From contig DAHUYF010000158.1 in the NCBI GenBank assembly GCA_027315365.1, positions 1 to 64,000 on the forward strand: 64,000 nucleotides of DNA, written 5' to 3'. Below are positions 8,714 through 17,245 of the stretch, piece by piece. The translations under genes were made by a program, and so were the position numbers. How positions within the stretch are numbered: the stretch's first letter is position 1; each line of letters starts with the position of its first letter. The notes below the pieces were generated by a model that was not told the DNA's origin, made no database searches, and worked only from the letters and a program-made list of their open reading frames with translations. The stretch comes from Rhodospirillales bacterium (lineage in GTDB: Bacteria; Pseudomonadota; Alphaproteobacteria; ATCC43930; CGMCC-115725).

Positions 8714-10174
8714 TCAGTTCGCCGCGTAGCCCGGCGGCGGGACGAAGCCGCGGTGCTCGCGCTCCAGCAGCCGCGCCAGGCGCAGGCAGGTGAAATCGCC
8801 GTATTGCGGGCCGATGATCTGCACCCCGGTGGGCAGGCCTGCGGGCGACAGCGCCGCCGGAGCGACCGTCGCGGGCAGGTAGAAGAGGCCGGCATATCCC
8901 GCCCAGAAGAGCTGTTCGGCGATCGGCCGGCGGCGGCCGTTGACGTTGATGCTGCGCTCGAAAGGGTCACCCTCGTGATCGTGGGGGAAGGCGGTGGTGG
9001 TGACCGGCGGGCAGAGCAGCACGTCGTAATCCCGGAAGAACGCCGCCCAGGCGAGACGCATCCTGTGGCGCTCCTCATTGGCCAGCAGCCAGTCGCGATG
9101 ATGCAGCGTCGCGGCGCGCAGCGCCTGCGCATGGTCGCCGAGATCGTCGGGAGCGAGCGCCTGCGCCTTTTCGAGGTTGCGGCGGAAGGCTTCGTCCGCC
9201 TGGCGCGCGGACATGGCGGCGCCGAGCAGGCGGCGGAAGAGACGGTCGGCCACGAGCGTGTCGAAGGCCGGCCGCGCCCGGTCGCTGACCGTGGCGCCGG
9301 CCTTGGCGAGCGTGTCGGCGACCGCCTGGACGCCGTCCTGCACGGTGCGGTCGACCTCGGCATGCGGCACGCTCAGCAGCACCGCGACGCGGAAATCGGC
9401 GAGCCGCTCATGGCGGGGCTTCGCCAGCTCGAGGCGCCAGCCCTGGCCGTCGATCTCGTCGGGCCCGGCCATCGCGGCGAGCGCCACTTCGAGATCGCCG
9501 GCGCTGCGCGCCAGCGGTCCCACCACCGAGATGTCGGCGGCGGCGACGCGGCCGCCGAGCGCATGGCCGCGCGGCGAGACCACGCCCCAGCTCGGCTTGT
9601 GGGCGTAGACGCCGCAGTAATGTGCGGGGCTGCGCAGCGACGAGCCGATATCGCTGCCGGCCTCCAGCGCGGTGAGTCCCGCCGCCAGCGCCGCCGCCGC
9701 CCCGCCCGAAGAACCGCCCGGGGTTCGGGTCGTGTCCCAGGGATTGTTCGTGGTACCGTAGACGGCGTTGTAGCTCTGCCAATCCGCCAGCATCAGCGGC
9801 ACGTTGGTCTTGCCAAACAGCACCGCCCCGGCGGCGATCAGCCGGTCGACCGCGAGCGCGTTGCGCGTCGCGCGATGATCGCGGAACTCCGGCACGCCCC
9901 AGGTGGTGGGAAGGCCGGTCACGTCGTAGGACTCCTTCACCGTCATCGGCACGCCGTGCAGCGGTCCCCAGTTCTCGCCGCGCCGCAGCGCCGCATCGGC
10001 GTCGTCGGCGCGCATCCGCGCCGCCTCGATCGCGGTCACGACGATGGCGTTGAGCCCGGGGTTGTAGCGCTCGACCCGGCGGAGATGGAGTTCGAGCAAC
10101 TCGCGGCAGCCGACGCGCCTTGCGCGGATGTCGGCGGCAAGCGCGAGTGCCGAGCGGAACGGCAGGTCGGTCAT
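8714..10174 (-). CDS. Amidase (amidase-signature family)
   Basis: A 486-residue hydrolase of the amidase-signature family, which uses a Ser-cisSer-Lys triad. The catalytic lysine is in PMTVKESYDV (about residue 83), and the Gly/Ser-rich signature TPGGSSGGAAAALAAG is near 155-170, followed by the nucleophile region EAGSDIGSSLRSPAHYCGVY. A good ribosome site, GGAGAAG, precedes the chosen ATG; the frame extends 33 codons further with only a TTG start, which was rejected. Its position at the end of the paa run raises the possibility that it hydrolyses an arylacetamide to feed phenylacetate degradation, but this is context inference only. Confidence 0.92.
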   Translation of the reverse strand: MTDLPFRSALALAADIRARRVGCRELLELHLRRVERYNPGLNAIVVTAIEAARMRADDADAALRRGENWGPLHGVPMTVKESYDVTGLPTTWGVPEFRDHRATRNALAVDRLIAAGAVLFGKTNVPLMLADWQSYNAVYGTTNNPWDTTRTPGGSSGGAAAALAAGLTALEAGSDIGSSLRSPAHYCGVYAHKPSWGVVSPRGHALGGRVAAADISVVGPLARSAGDLEVALAAMAGPDEIDGQGWRLELAKPRHERLADFRVAVLLSVPHAEVDRTVQDGVQAVADTLAKAGATVSDRARPAFDTLVADRLFRRLLGAAMSARQADEAFRRNLEKAQALAPDDLGDHAQALRAATLHHRDWLLANEERHRMRLAWAAFFRDYDVLLCPPVTTTAFPHDHEGDPFERSINVNGRRRPIAEQLFWAGYAGLFYLPATVAPAALSPAGLPTGVQIIGPQYGDFTCLRLARLLEREHRGFVPPPGYAAN

Positions 10175-10247
10175 GGCGTCTTCTCCGGCGTCGTCCCAGC
10201 CGAGATCGGCGAAGTGGCGGCAGCGGTCGGCAAGCTCTTGCGGGAGA

Positions 10248-10679
10248 CTAGGCGCCGGCGCCGCCGCCGCCAAGGCGCTCCTTGACCACCGCGGGGATCG
10301 GCGCCGCCTTGATGCGCTGGGGATCGTCGGGGTGCGGGATGGCGCAGACCCGCAGCTCGACGCCCTCCACCAGCAGCTTGCCGTCGCGCAGGAAGCGGTG
10401 CAGCACCTTGAGCGTCTTGCCGCCCCACTCGCCGACGCTGGCCTCGCAGTCGAGATCGTCGCCGAAGCTGGAAGAGCCGGAGAAGTTCGCCTTGGCTTCG
10501 AGCAGCGGAAAACCCTTCAGCCCGTGGGCGCGGTAAAGCTCCGGCAGCGGCAGGCCGGCATTCTCGAACAGCGCCGAGGTGCACTCGTCGAACCAGCGAA
10601 AGTAATTGGGATAAAAGACGATCCCGGCGGGATCGCAATGACCCCAATCGACGCGGATGCGGCGGTGACTGACGAACAT
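10248..10679 (-). CDS. 4-Hydroxybenzoyl-CoA-type hot-dog thioesterase
   Basis: A 143-residue single-domain hot-dog thioesterase. The active-site block DWGHCDPAGIVFYPNYFRWFD places the catalytic Asp at residue 16, as in 4-hydroxybenzoyl-CoA and YbgC-type enzymes. It is not a PaaI-type sequence, although it sits right after paaE. It probably releases CoA from dead-end acyl-CoA or aryl-CoA esters, freeing CoA when the epoxide route stalls; that role is inferred from context. The 95 bp between it and paaE hold a promoter-like pair of hexamers. Confidence 0.9.
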   Translation of the reverse strand: MFVSHRRIRVDWGHCDPAGIVFYPNYFRWFDECTSALFENAGLPLPELYRAHGLKGFPLLEAKANFSGSSSFGDDLDCEASVGEWGGKTLKVLHRFLRDGKLLVEGVELRVCAIPHPDDPQRIKAAPIPAVVKERLGGGGAGA

Positions 10680-10724
10680 CGGAGGGACCGGCTCCTCGGC
10701 GCCTGCTGTCGTTGGACGTCAAAC

Positions 10725-10754
10725 AGTCTAGCGGCGCCGACCGCACCGGTCTAA
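10725..10754 (-). promoter_or_regulatory. Candidate sigma-70 promoter before the thioesterase gene
   Basis: Read on the minus strand, TTAGAC is followed after 18 bases by TAGACT, a fair match to -35 and -10 hexamers. It lies in the gap between paaE and the thioesterase gene and would give a leader of about 40 bases. It may let the thioesterase and amidase be expressed separately from paaABCDE. This rests on hexamer matching only. Confidence 0.3.
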
Positions 10755-10774
10755 TCGACGCCACCGGCGACGCG

Positions 10775-11854
10775 TCACACCTGGTCGTAGTCGAGTACCA
10801 GCCGCGCCGTCTTCGGCCGCGATTGGCAGGTGAGGACGTAGCCGGCCTCGATCTCCCAGCGTTCGAGCGAGTAGTTGTGGTCCATCGCCACCTCGCCCTC
10901 GACCAGCCGGGCGCGGCAGGTGCAGCACATGCCGCCGCGGCAGGAATAGGGCAGTTCCAGCCCGGCGCCGAGTGCCGCGTCGATCACCGTTTCTCCTTCG
11001 GCGATGGCGAAGCGGTGGTGCTGGCCGTCGAGCACCGCCTCGGCCTCGGCGACGACGCGGCGCGGCGCGGCCGTCTCTGCCGGCGCCGGCCGCCGCGCGG
11101 CGGGCGTGCCGTCGACGGTGAAGCGCTCGACATGGAGGCGCTCGCGCGGCATGCCCTGCGCCAGCAGCACCCGCTCGGCGGTATCGAGCAGCATCGCCGG
11201 CCCGCAGAGGAAGGCGTGATCGATCGCGGCGGCCGGCGGTATGGCGCGCAGTAAGAGCGCGAGCCTCTCGGCGTCGATGCGGCCGCTCAGCACCGGCACG
11301 TCCTGCGCCTCGCGGCTCAGCACATGGGTCAGCGAGAAGCGCTCGAGATGGCTGTCTTTCAGCTCCTCGAGCGCGGCGCGGAACATGATGCTCTGCGTCG
11401 TGCGGTTGCCGTAGAGCAGGAAGAACCGGCTGCGCGTCTCGCGCGCCAGCACCGTCTTGACGATCGACAGCAGCGGCGTGATGCCAGAGCCGGCGGCGAC
11501 GCCGAGATAGGTGCGCGCGGCGCCCGGCTCGATCGGCGCGGTGAAATGCCCGGCCGGCGTCATGACGTCGAGCGCGTCGCCGGCCCTCACCTGCTCATGG
11601 ACGAATCCGGAGAAGGCGCCGCCCGCCTGCTTCTTGACCGCGATCCTGAGCTCGCCCTCGTCCGGGCCGGAGCAGATGGAATAGGAGCGGCGCAGCTCGG
11701 CGCCGCCGATCGCCTGCCGCAGCGTGACGTGCTGGCCCGGGACGAAGCGGTAGGCCTCGCGCAGCCGATCGGGCACGGCGAAGGCGAGCGACACGGCGTC
11801 CGGCGTTTCGCGCCGGAGGTCGGCGACGGCGAGCGTGTGGAATTGCGGCGTCAT
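10775..11854 (-). CDS. paaE: Phenylacetyl-CoA epoxidase reductase subunit PaaE
   Basis: A 359-residue flavin/iron-sulfur reductase that passes electrons from NADPH to the PaaA diiron centre. An FAD-binding domain (RRSYSICSG near 55-65) is followed by an NAD(P)-binding domain (GVAAGSGITPLLSI near 118-131) and a C-terminal plant-type 2Fe-2S domain with CRGGMCCTC and a later single Cys in LTCQSR. This order and length are typical of PaaE. The frame is open far upstream, but the family-conserved start is MTPQFHTL. It begins 19 bp after paaD and closes the paaABCDE set. Confidence 0.96.
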   Translation of the reverse strand: MTPQFHTLAVADLRRETPDAVSLAFAVPDRLREAYRFVPGQHVTLRQAIGGAELRRSYSICSGPDEGELRIAVKKQAGGAFSGFVHEQVRAGDALDVMTPAGHFTAPIEPGAARTYLGVAAGSGITPLLSIVKTVLARETRSRFFLLYGNRTTQSIMFRAALEELKDSHLERFSLTHVLSREAQDVPVLSGRIDAERLALLLRAIPPAAAIDHAFLCGPAMLLDTAERVLLAQGMPRERLHVERFTVDGTPAARRPAPAETAAPRRVVAEAEAVLDGQHHRFAIAEGETVIDAALGAGLELPYSCRGGMCCTCRARLVEGEVAMDHNYSLERWEIEAGYVLTCQSRPKTARLVLDYDQV

Positions 11855-11873
11855 TAGGCGTGGGCGCACTCGC

Positions 11874-12362
11874 TCAGTGGCATTTGAAATAATCGAACGG
11901 CTCGGCGCAGCTCCGGCAGCGATAGAGCGCCTTGCAGGCGGTCGAGCCGAATTCCGATATTCGCTCGGTGGCGGGGCTGCCGCAACGCGGGCAGGCGACG
12001 GCATCGGCGCCGAAGAGGGCGCGGCGCGAGGCCTGGCCGGCGGGCGGCGCGATACCATAAGCGGCGAGCTTGCGCCGGCCCTCGGCGCTCAGCCAGTCGG
12101 TCGTCCAGGCCGGCGCCAGCACGGTCGCTATGCGGAACTTGCCGATGCCGGCATCGCGCAAGGCGGTCTCGATCTCGATCTCGATGACGCGCATCGCCGG
12201 GCAGCCGGAATATGTCGGCGTGATCTCGATCTCGACGGTGTCGCCGGCCAGCCGCACCGCGCGCAGCACGCCGAGATCGCCGATGGTGAGCACGGGAATC
12301 TCGGGATCGACGACGGCAGTCGCCGCCGCCAGCGCGCGCTCGCGCAATCCTTCGGCGCTCAC
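11874..12362 (-). CDS. paaD: Phenylacetyl-CoA epoxidase assembly protein PaaD (GTG start)
   Basis: A 162-residue protein with an N-terminal MIP18/DUF59-type domain (DPEIPVLTIGDLGVLR; GCPAM near residue 65) and a C-terminal zinc-ribbon-like part with paired cysteines (CPRCGS, then CKALYRCRSC). PaaD proteins are needed for active epoxidase, probably in iron-sulfur or diiron centre maturation. No ATG fits: the GTG overlapping the paaC TGA (GTGA) gives the expected N-terminus MSAEGLRERAL. Translation is therefore coupled to paaC. Confidence 0.94.
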   Translation of the reverse strand: MSAEGLRERALAAATAVVDPEIPVLTIGDLGVLRAVRLAGDTVEIEITPTYSGCPAMRVIEIEIETALRDAGIGKFRIATVLAPAWTTDWLSAEGRRKLAAYGIAPPAGQASRRALFGADAVACPRCGSPATERISEFGSTACKALYRCRSCAEPFDYFKCH

Positions 12363-13132
12363 CACACCGCTCCGGGATATGCGCGCTGCAGGAACTGCAT
12401 GGTCGCCAGCAGGTGGCCGAGATGTTCGGAATGCCGGCCGCTGCGGCCGCCGCTCTGCATCCATTCTCCGGCGGGGGCGGCGAGCGTCGCCTCGGCGAGC
12501 ACCGCCGCCACGGTCCGCTCCCATTCCGGCCGCAGCGTCGCGGGATCGACGGCGACGCCTTCGGCGATCAGCGCCAGTTCGACCGCGTCGGTCTCGAACA
12601 GCTCGCCGCTGTAGGGCCAGAGCTCGTCGAGCGCCGCCTGGGCGCGGCGATGGCTTTCCGCCGTACCGTCACCGAGCCGGATCAGCCATTCGCCGGCATG
12701 GCGCAGGTGATAGGCCGCTTCCTTTTCCGCCTTGGCGGCGATCGCCGCCAGCGTCGCGTCGCGCGATTGCCCGAGCGCCCGCCAGAACGGATGGGCGAAG
12801 GCGGAATAGAGCAGCTGGCGGATGATGGTGACGGCGAAATCGCCGTTCGGCTGCTCGACCAGCAGCAGGTTGCGGAAGGCGCCGGCGTCGCGGCGATATG
12901 CCAACGCGTCCTCGTCGCGGCCTTTGCCCTCTACCGTGCCGGCATGGGCGTAGAGCGCCCGCGCCTCGCCGATGAGATCGAGCGCGATGTTGCCGAGCGC
13001 CAGCTCCTCTTCGAGCAGCGGCGCGTGACCGATCCATTCCGACAGCCGATGCCCGAGGATCAGCGCGCTGTCGGCCTGGCGAAGCGCGTAGTCGAAGAGC
13101 AGCGCCACGGCGTCTCCCAAATCGGCTCTCAC
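12359..13132 (-). CDS. paaC: Phenylacetyl-CoA epoxidase structural subunit PaaC (GTG start)
   Basis: A 257-residue ferritin-fold protein, the non-catalytic partner of PaaA in the epoxidase core. The family pattern GHRLSEWIGHAPLLEEELALGNIALDLIGEAR appears near residues 24-55, followed by NGDFAVTIIRQLLY and EKEAAYHLRHAGEW. The start is a GTG that overlaps the paaB stop codon (GTGA); the first in-frame ATG is far downstream, inside conserved sequence. Length agrees with characterised PaaC proteins of about 250 residues. Confidence 0.95.
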   Translation of the reverse strand: MRADLGDAVALLFDYALRQADSALILGHRLSEWIGHAPLLEEELALGNIALDLIGEARALYAHAGTVEGKGRDEDALAYRRDAGAFRNLLLVEQPNGDFAVTIIRQLLYSAFAHPFWRALGQSRDATLAAIAAKAEKEAAYHLRHAGEWLIRLGDGTAESHRRAQAALDELWPYSGELFETDAVELALIAEGVAVDPATLRPEWERTVAAVLAEATLAAPAGEWMQSGGRSGRHSEHLGHLLATMQFLQRAYPGAVW

Positions 13133-13416
13133 ATGTTCCCGACGTCGTCGGGCACCTTGTAGAAGGTCGGATGGCGATAGATTTTCGATCCCGTCGGCTC
13201 GAACATCATGTCCTTCTCTGCGGGATCGGAGGCGGTGATCGCCGAGGATGGCACCACCCAGAGCGACAGCCCTTCGCCGCGGCGGGTATAGACGTCGCGC
13301 GCCGCCTGTAGCGCCATTGCCGCGTCGGCGGCGTGGACGCTGCCGACATGCTTGTGCGCGAGCCCGTTGCGCGAGCGGATGAACACCTCCCAGAGCGGCA
13401 TCGCGCGCTCGCTCAT
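13129..13416 (-). CDS. paaB: Phenylacetyl-CoA epoxidase subunit PaaB
   Basis: A 95-residue subunit of the 1,2-phenylacetyl-CoA epoxidase, thought to bridge the PaaAC core and the reductase. The conserved N-terminal block [20 protein letters not shown] and the C-terminal region [15 protein letters not shown] are both present. Its ATG overlaps the paaA TGA by four bases, and its own TGA overlaps the paaC GTG, so it is embedded in a fully coupled array. Confidence 0.96.
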   Translation of the reverse strand: MSERAMPLWEVFIRSRNGLAHKHVGSVHAADAAMALQAARDVYTRRGEGLSLWVVPSSAITASDPAEKDMMFEPTGSKIYRHPTFYKVPDDVGNM

Positions 13417-14399
13417 TCCGCCGCCCGCGCGCGCCGCTTCTCGGCATGCGCGGTCGCCGCCGCGCGCACCCACCGGCCGCGCTCGTCGGCGGCGCTGCGC
13501 TGCGCCAGGCGCTGGCGGTTGCAGGGGCCGTTGCCGGCGAGCACGGCGCGAAACTCCGCCCAGTCGATGGCGCCGAAGCGCCAATGTCCGGCGGCTTCGT
13601 CGTAACGCAGGTCCGCGTCGGGGAAGGCGAGGCCGAGGAAGCGGCCTTGCGGCACGGTGGCGTCGACGAATTTCTGGCGCAGCTCGTCATTCGAGAAGCG
13701 CTTGATCTTCCAGCGCAGCGAGGCGTCGGAATGCTGCGATTGCGTGTCGGACGGGCCGAACATCATCAGGCTCGGCCACCACCAGCGGTCGAGCGCGTCC
13801 TGCGCCATCGCCTTCTGCTCGCTTGTGCCGCGGGCGAGTGTCAGCATGATCTCGAAGCCCTGGCGTTGATGGAAGCTCTCCTCCTTGCAGATGCGGATCA
13901 TCGCGCGCGCGTAAGGCCCGTAGGAGCAGCGGCAGAGCGGGATCTGGTTCATGATCGCGGCGCCGTCGACCAGCCAGCCGATGGCGCCGATATCCGCCCA
14001 GGACAGCGTGGGATAATTGAAGATCGAGGAATATTTCGCCTTGCCCAGCAGAAGCTGTTCCATCAGCTCCTCGCGCGAGACGCCGAGCGTCTCGGCGGCG
14101 GCGTAGAGATAGAGCCCGTGTCCGCCCTCGTCCTGCACCTTGGCCAGCAGCGCCGCCTTGCGCCGGAGGCTCGGCGCACGGGTGAGCCAGTTGCCTTCGG
14201 GCAGCATGCCGACGATCTCGGAATGGGCGTGCTGCGAGATCATCCGGACGAGCGTGCGCCGATAGGCCTCGGGCATCCAGTCGTTGGGCTCGATCTTCTC
14301 CTCAGCGTCGATGCGTGCCTGGAACCGCGCGAGCCGGTCCGCCGGCTCCGGCGCGGCGCGGTCGTCGTCCTTGGCGTGGAGCAGGCCCTGCGTGTACAT
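13413..14399 (-). CDS. paaA: Phenylacetyl-CoA epoxidase catalytic subunit PaaA
   Basis: A 328-residue diiron oxygenase subunit that epoxidises the ring of phenylacetyl-CoA. Iron-ligand regions are clear: [35 protein letters not shown] and the [11 protein letters not shown] motif, and [17 protein letters not shown] is strongly conserved. A GTG six bases earlier is in frame, but GGAG is spaced five bases before the ATG (MYTQG), which was therefore chosen. It is the first gene of paaABCDE; a perfect inverted repeat 31-51 bases upstream probably controls it. Confidence 0.97.
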   Translation of the reverse strand: MYTQGLLHAKDDDRAAPEPADRLARFQARIDAEEKIEPNDWMPEAYRRTLVRMISQHAHSEIVGMLPEGNWLTRAPSLRRKAALLAKVQDEGGHGLYLYAAAETLGVSREELMEQLLLGKAKYSSIFNYPTLSWADIGAIGWLVDGAAIMNQIPLCRCSYGPYARAMIRICKEESFHQRQGFEIMLTLARGTSEQKAMAQDALDRWWWPSLMMFGPSDTQSQHSDASLRWKIKRFSNDELRQKFVDATVPQGRFLGLAFPDADLRYDEAAGHWRFGAIDWAEFRAVLAGNGPCNRQRLAQRSAADERGRWVRAAATAHAEKRRARAAE

Positions 14400-14429
14400 G
14401 GTCACTCCAATATATCACGGAAAAATCAG

Positions 14430-14450
14430 GTCACATCAGATTTATGTGAC
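14430..14450. promoter_or_regulatory. Perfect inverted repeat upstream of paaA, candidate repressor operator
   Basis: GTCACAT is followed, after the seven-base spacer cagattt, by its exact reverse complement ATGTGAC. It lies between paaX and paaA in an AT-rich pocket, ending about 30 bases before the paaA ATG, with promoter-like AT sequence (minus-strand GATATATT) between. The position is right for a repressor that blocks paaA transcription. PaaX, encoded next door, is the obvious candidate, although the sequence is only loosely like the known E. coli PaaX site. Confidence 0.65.
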
Positions 14451-14509
14451 ATGTCGGCTCGCTTGCCCGCCGCCGGCAGGCAACCGCGGGTCACCCCGCC
14501 GCGCAATTC

Positions 14510-15457
14510 TCAGGGAAAGCGGCGCCGGAACGCGGCGCCGGGGGCGGGCAGGGGGCCGTCCCGGCCCTGGAGATGGGCGTCGATCCAGCGCTCGGCCGCC
14601 GGGGCGAGCGCGCGGTAGAGCGAGCGGGCCGCGGCATAGGCCTCACGGCCGATCCAGTCGCGCGGCAGCAGCGCCGGCGGCAGCATCGGGTCGCGCAGGA
14701 TGAGGCGGCGGTAATCATGGATCAGCAGGAGCCGCGCGCGCAGCGCCGGCAGCGGCTCCGCGACGAAGCCCCGCGCGATGGCCGCGCCGAGCTCGGCGAA
14801 ATCGGCGAGGAAGTCGCCGTAGGATCGGGTCAGCGCCTCAAGGTCCCAGCAGCGCCGCACCAATGCCGGCAACAGGCCGGGCGCCGGCGCCGGCGCGGTC
14901 TTGCCGGCGATCACCAGCGGCCGCGCCTCCGGCGGGAGGTCGGCGATCACCGAGGCGAGCGAGGCGGCTTCCGGGCTCGGATGCAGCATGACCCCCGGCG
15001 CCAGGCTGCCGAAGCCGAGCCAGCCCAGATCCTTGCCGAGCTCGCCGCGCTCGGCGCCGTCGGGCAGCACCAGGATATGCCAGTCGCCGCGCCAGGCCTT
15101 GGGCGGCCCGCCATAGATGCGGCGCGTCGCCTCGGCGAAGCGATGGCGGCCGGTTCCGGTCGGGCGGTAGAGGCTGCGCCGGCCGAACCGCTCGGCTTCG
15201 AGCCAATGATCGGCGACGAGGCGCGACAGCGCCGTGCGCACCTGGCTGTCGTTGAGCGAGAAGGCCGCGAGCAGCGCGATGAGGTCGGCGAGCCGCACCT
15301 CGCCGCCGCGCGGCAGGATGGCGTCGCCGAAGATGGTGATGATGAGCGAGCCGGTGCGGACCGGCCGGCGCTGCGCGAAGCGGCGCAGCAGCCGTTCGAT
15401 CGGCTCGGCCACGACCGTGCTCAGACCATCCTCCGCGACAGGGTGCACCGGCCGCAC
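14510..15457 (-). CDS. paaX: PaaX-type phenylacetyl-CoA-responsive transcriptional repressor
   Basis: A 315-residue regulator, close to the 316 residues of E. coli PaaX. The N-terminal winged helix contains TGSLIITIFGDAILPRGG and DSQVRTALSRLVADHWL, the central and C-terminal regions carry GDWHILVLPD and LIHDYRRLILRDPMLP, and all are typical PaaX blocks. No ATG is available early in the frame; the upstream-most GTG was used, but a GTG about 15 codons later is also possible. Family members release DNA on binding phenylacetyl-CoA. It lies immediately upstream of paaA on the same strand. Confidence 0.92.
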   Translation of the reverse strand: MRPVHPVAEDGLSTVVAEPIERLLRRFAQRRPVRTGSLIITIFGDAILPRGGEVRLADLIALLAAFSLNDSQVRTALSRLVADHWLEAERFGRRSLYRPTGTGRHRFAEATRRIYGGPPKAWRGDWHILVLPDGAERGELGKDLGWLGFGSLAPGVMLHPSPEAASLASVIADLPPEARPLVIAGKTAPAPAPGLLPALVRRCWDLEALTRSYGDFLADFAELGAAIARGFVAEPLPALRARLLLIHDYRRLILRDPMLPPALLPRDWIGREAYAAARSLYRALAPAAERWIDAHLQGRDGPLPAPGAAFRRRFP

Positions 15458-15573
15458 TCTAATCGAATTGCCGCAAGTCTCCTATGCGCCGCCTCGGACG
15501 AGCCGGGGAAGGGGTGACACGAGGCCGGGAAAGGCTCTATTAGTGGCCATGGGAGGACCGTCGGCAGAGACCG

Positions 15574-17211
15574 ATGCGCAACTTCGGCAGCTTCGACTAC
15601 ATCATCATCGGCGGCGGCTCGGCGGGCTGCGTGCTGGCCAATCGGCTGAGCGCGTCCGGCGACCGGCGCGTGCTGCTGCTCGAGGCCGGCGGCGAAGACC
15701 GCAACCCCTGGATCCATATCCCGATCGGCTACGGCAAGCTGTTCAAGAATCCCAGGCTCAACTGGCTCTATGAGAGCGAGCCCGAGCCCGAGCTCAACGG
15801 CCGGCGGATCATCCACCCGCGCGGCAAGGTGCTGGGCGGGTCGAGCTCGATCAACGGCCTCGTCTATATCCGCGGCCAGAAGGAGGATTTCGACCATTGG
15901 CGCCAGCTCGGCAATGTCGGCTGGAGCTATGAGGATGTGCTGCCCTATTTCCGCCGCGCCGAGGACCAGCAGCGCGGCGCGGACGATTTCCACGGCGCCG
16001 GCGGTCCGCTTGCCGTCTCCGACCAGCGCGAGCCGCACGATCTCTGCGACGCCTTCATCGCCGCGGCGGAGGAGGCGGGCTTCCCGCGCAACGACGATTT
16101 CAACGGCGCGCGGCAGGAAGGTGCCGGTTATTTCCAGACCACCTCGCGCCGCGGCCGGCGCTGCAGCGCCGCGGTGGGCTATCTCCGCCCGGCGCGCCGG
16201 CGGGCCAATCTGCGCGTGCTGACCGAGGCGCCGAGCCTGCGCATCCTGATCGAGGGCGGCGCGGCGGCGGGGGTCGAATTCGCGCATCAGGGCGAGACCT
16301 GGCGCGCCGATGCCGCGGGCGAAGTGATCCTCGCCGCCGGCGCCATCGCATCGCCGCCGCTGCTGCAACGCTCCGGCATCGGTCCCGCCGCGCTGTTGCG
16401 GCGCCACGGCATCGCCGTGCAAAGGGATCTGCCCGGCGTCGGCGAAAATCTACAGGATCATCTGCAGTCGCGGCTGGTCTATCGCTGCACCCGGCCGATC
16501 ACGCTCAACGACGACGTGGCAAGCCCGGTGCGCAGCCTCGGCATCGGCCTGCGCTATGCACTGTGGCGCAAGGGCCCGTTGACCATCAGCGCCGGCTATG
16601 CCGGGGGGTTCTTCCGCACCGATCCGCGGCTCGCCACCCCGGACGTGCAGGCGCATTTCATCACCTTCAGCACCACCAAGATGGGCGACAGGCTCCATCC
16701 GTTCCCCGGCTTCACCGCCTCGATCTGCCAGCTCCGCCCGGAGAGCCGCGGCTTCGTCCGCATCACCAGCGCCGATGCCGCGGCGCCGCCGGCGATCCGG
16801 CTCAACTATCTCAGCACCGAGACCGACCGGTGCACCATGGTGGCGGGGCTCAAGCTGCTGCGGCGGATCATGCAGGGGCCCGCGCTGCGGCCCTATGTCG
16901 AGAGCGAGTACGAGCCCGGGCCGGGCTGCGCCAGCGACGAGGATATCCTGGAGCATATTCGCGAGCGCGCCAGCACGATCTATCATCCGACCTGCACCTG
17001 CCGCATGGGCGACGACGCCGGCGCGGTGGTCGATGCGCGGCTCCGGGTGCATGGCGTCGGGCGGCTGCGCGTCGTCGACGGCTCGGTGATGCCGAGCCTG
17101 GTGTCCGGCAATACCAACGCGGCGATCATCATGATCGCCGAGAAGGGCGCGGAGATGATCCTCGAGGAGGCGAAGCGCCGGCCGGCCCTGGCGCGCGCCG
17201 CCTCGTTCTGA
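15574..17211 (+). CDS. GMC family FAD-dependent oxidoreductase
   Basis: A 545-residue glucose-methanol-choline oxidoreductase, like choline or other alcohol dehydrogenases. The FAD-binding dinucleotide fold IIIGGGSAGCVLANRL lies near residues 9-24, the second GMC signature GAIASPPLLQRSGIGP near 260-275, and the C-terminal flavin and active-site region contains HPTCTCRMG and GNTNAAIIMIAEKGA. It probably oxidises an alcohol to an aldehyde that the next gene, an aldehyde dehydrogenase 34 bp downstream, takes to the acid. The ribosome site is weak. It is the first of a rightward run ending with an importer. Confidence 0.92.
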   Translation: MRNFGSFDYIIIGGGSAGCVLANRLSASGDRRVLLLEAGGEDRNPWIHIPIGYGKLFKNPRLNWLYESEPEPELNGRRIIHPRGKVLGGSSSINGLVYIRGQKEDFDHWRQLGNVGWSYEDVLPYFRRAEDQQRGADDFHGAGGPLAVSDQREPHDLCDAFIAAAEEAGFPRNDDFNGARQEGAGYFQTTSRRGRRCSAAVGYLRPARRRANLRVLTEAPSLRILIEGGAAAGVEFAHQGETWRADAAGEVILAAGAIASPPLLQRSGIGPAALLRRHGIAVQRDLPGVGENLQDHLQSRLVYRCTRPITLNDDVASPVRSLGIGLRYALWRKGPLTISAGYAGGFFRTDPRLATPDVQAHFITFSTTKMGDRLHPFPGFTASICQLRPESRGFVRITSADAAAPPAIRLNYLSTETDRCTMVAGLKLLRRIMQGPALRPYVESEYEPGPGCASDEDILEHIRERASTIYHPTCTCRMGDDAGAVVDARLRVHGVGRLRVVDGSVMPSLVSGNTNAAIIMIAEKGAEMILEEAKRRPALARAASF

Positions 17212-17245
17212 CGGCATAACGGCATTCAAACGGCGGAGGCACGAG

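Noticed and set aside
10175-10273. Extended start of the amidase gene at TTG
   Set aside because: A well-placed GGAGAAG precedes the internal ATG, the added residues are not family-like, and the extension overlaps the thioesterase gene.
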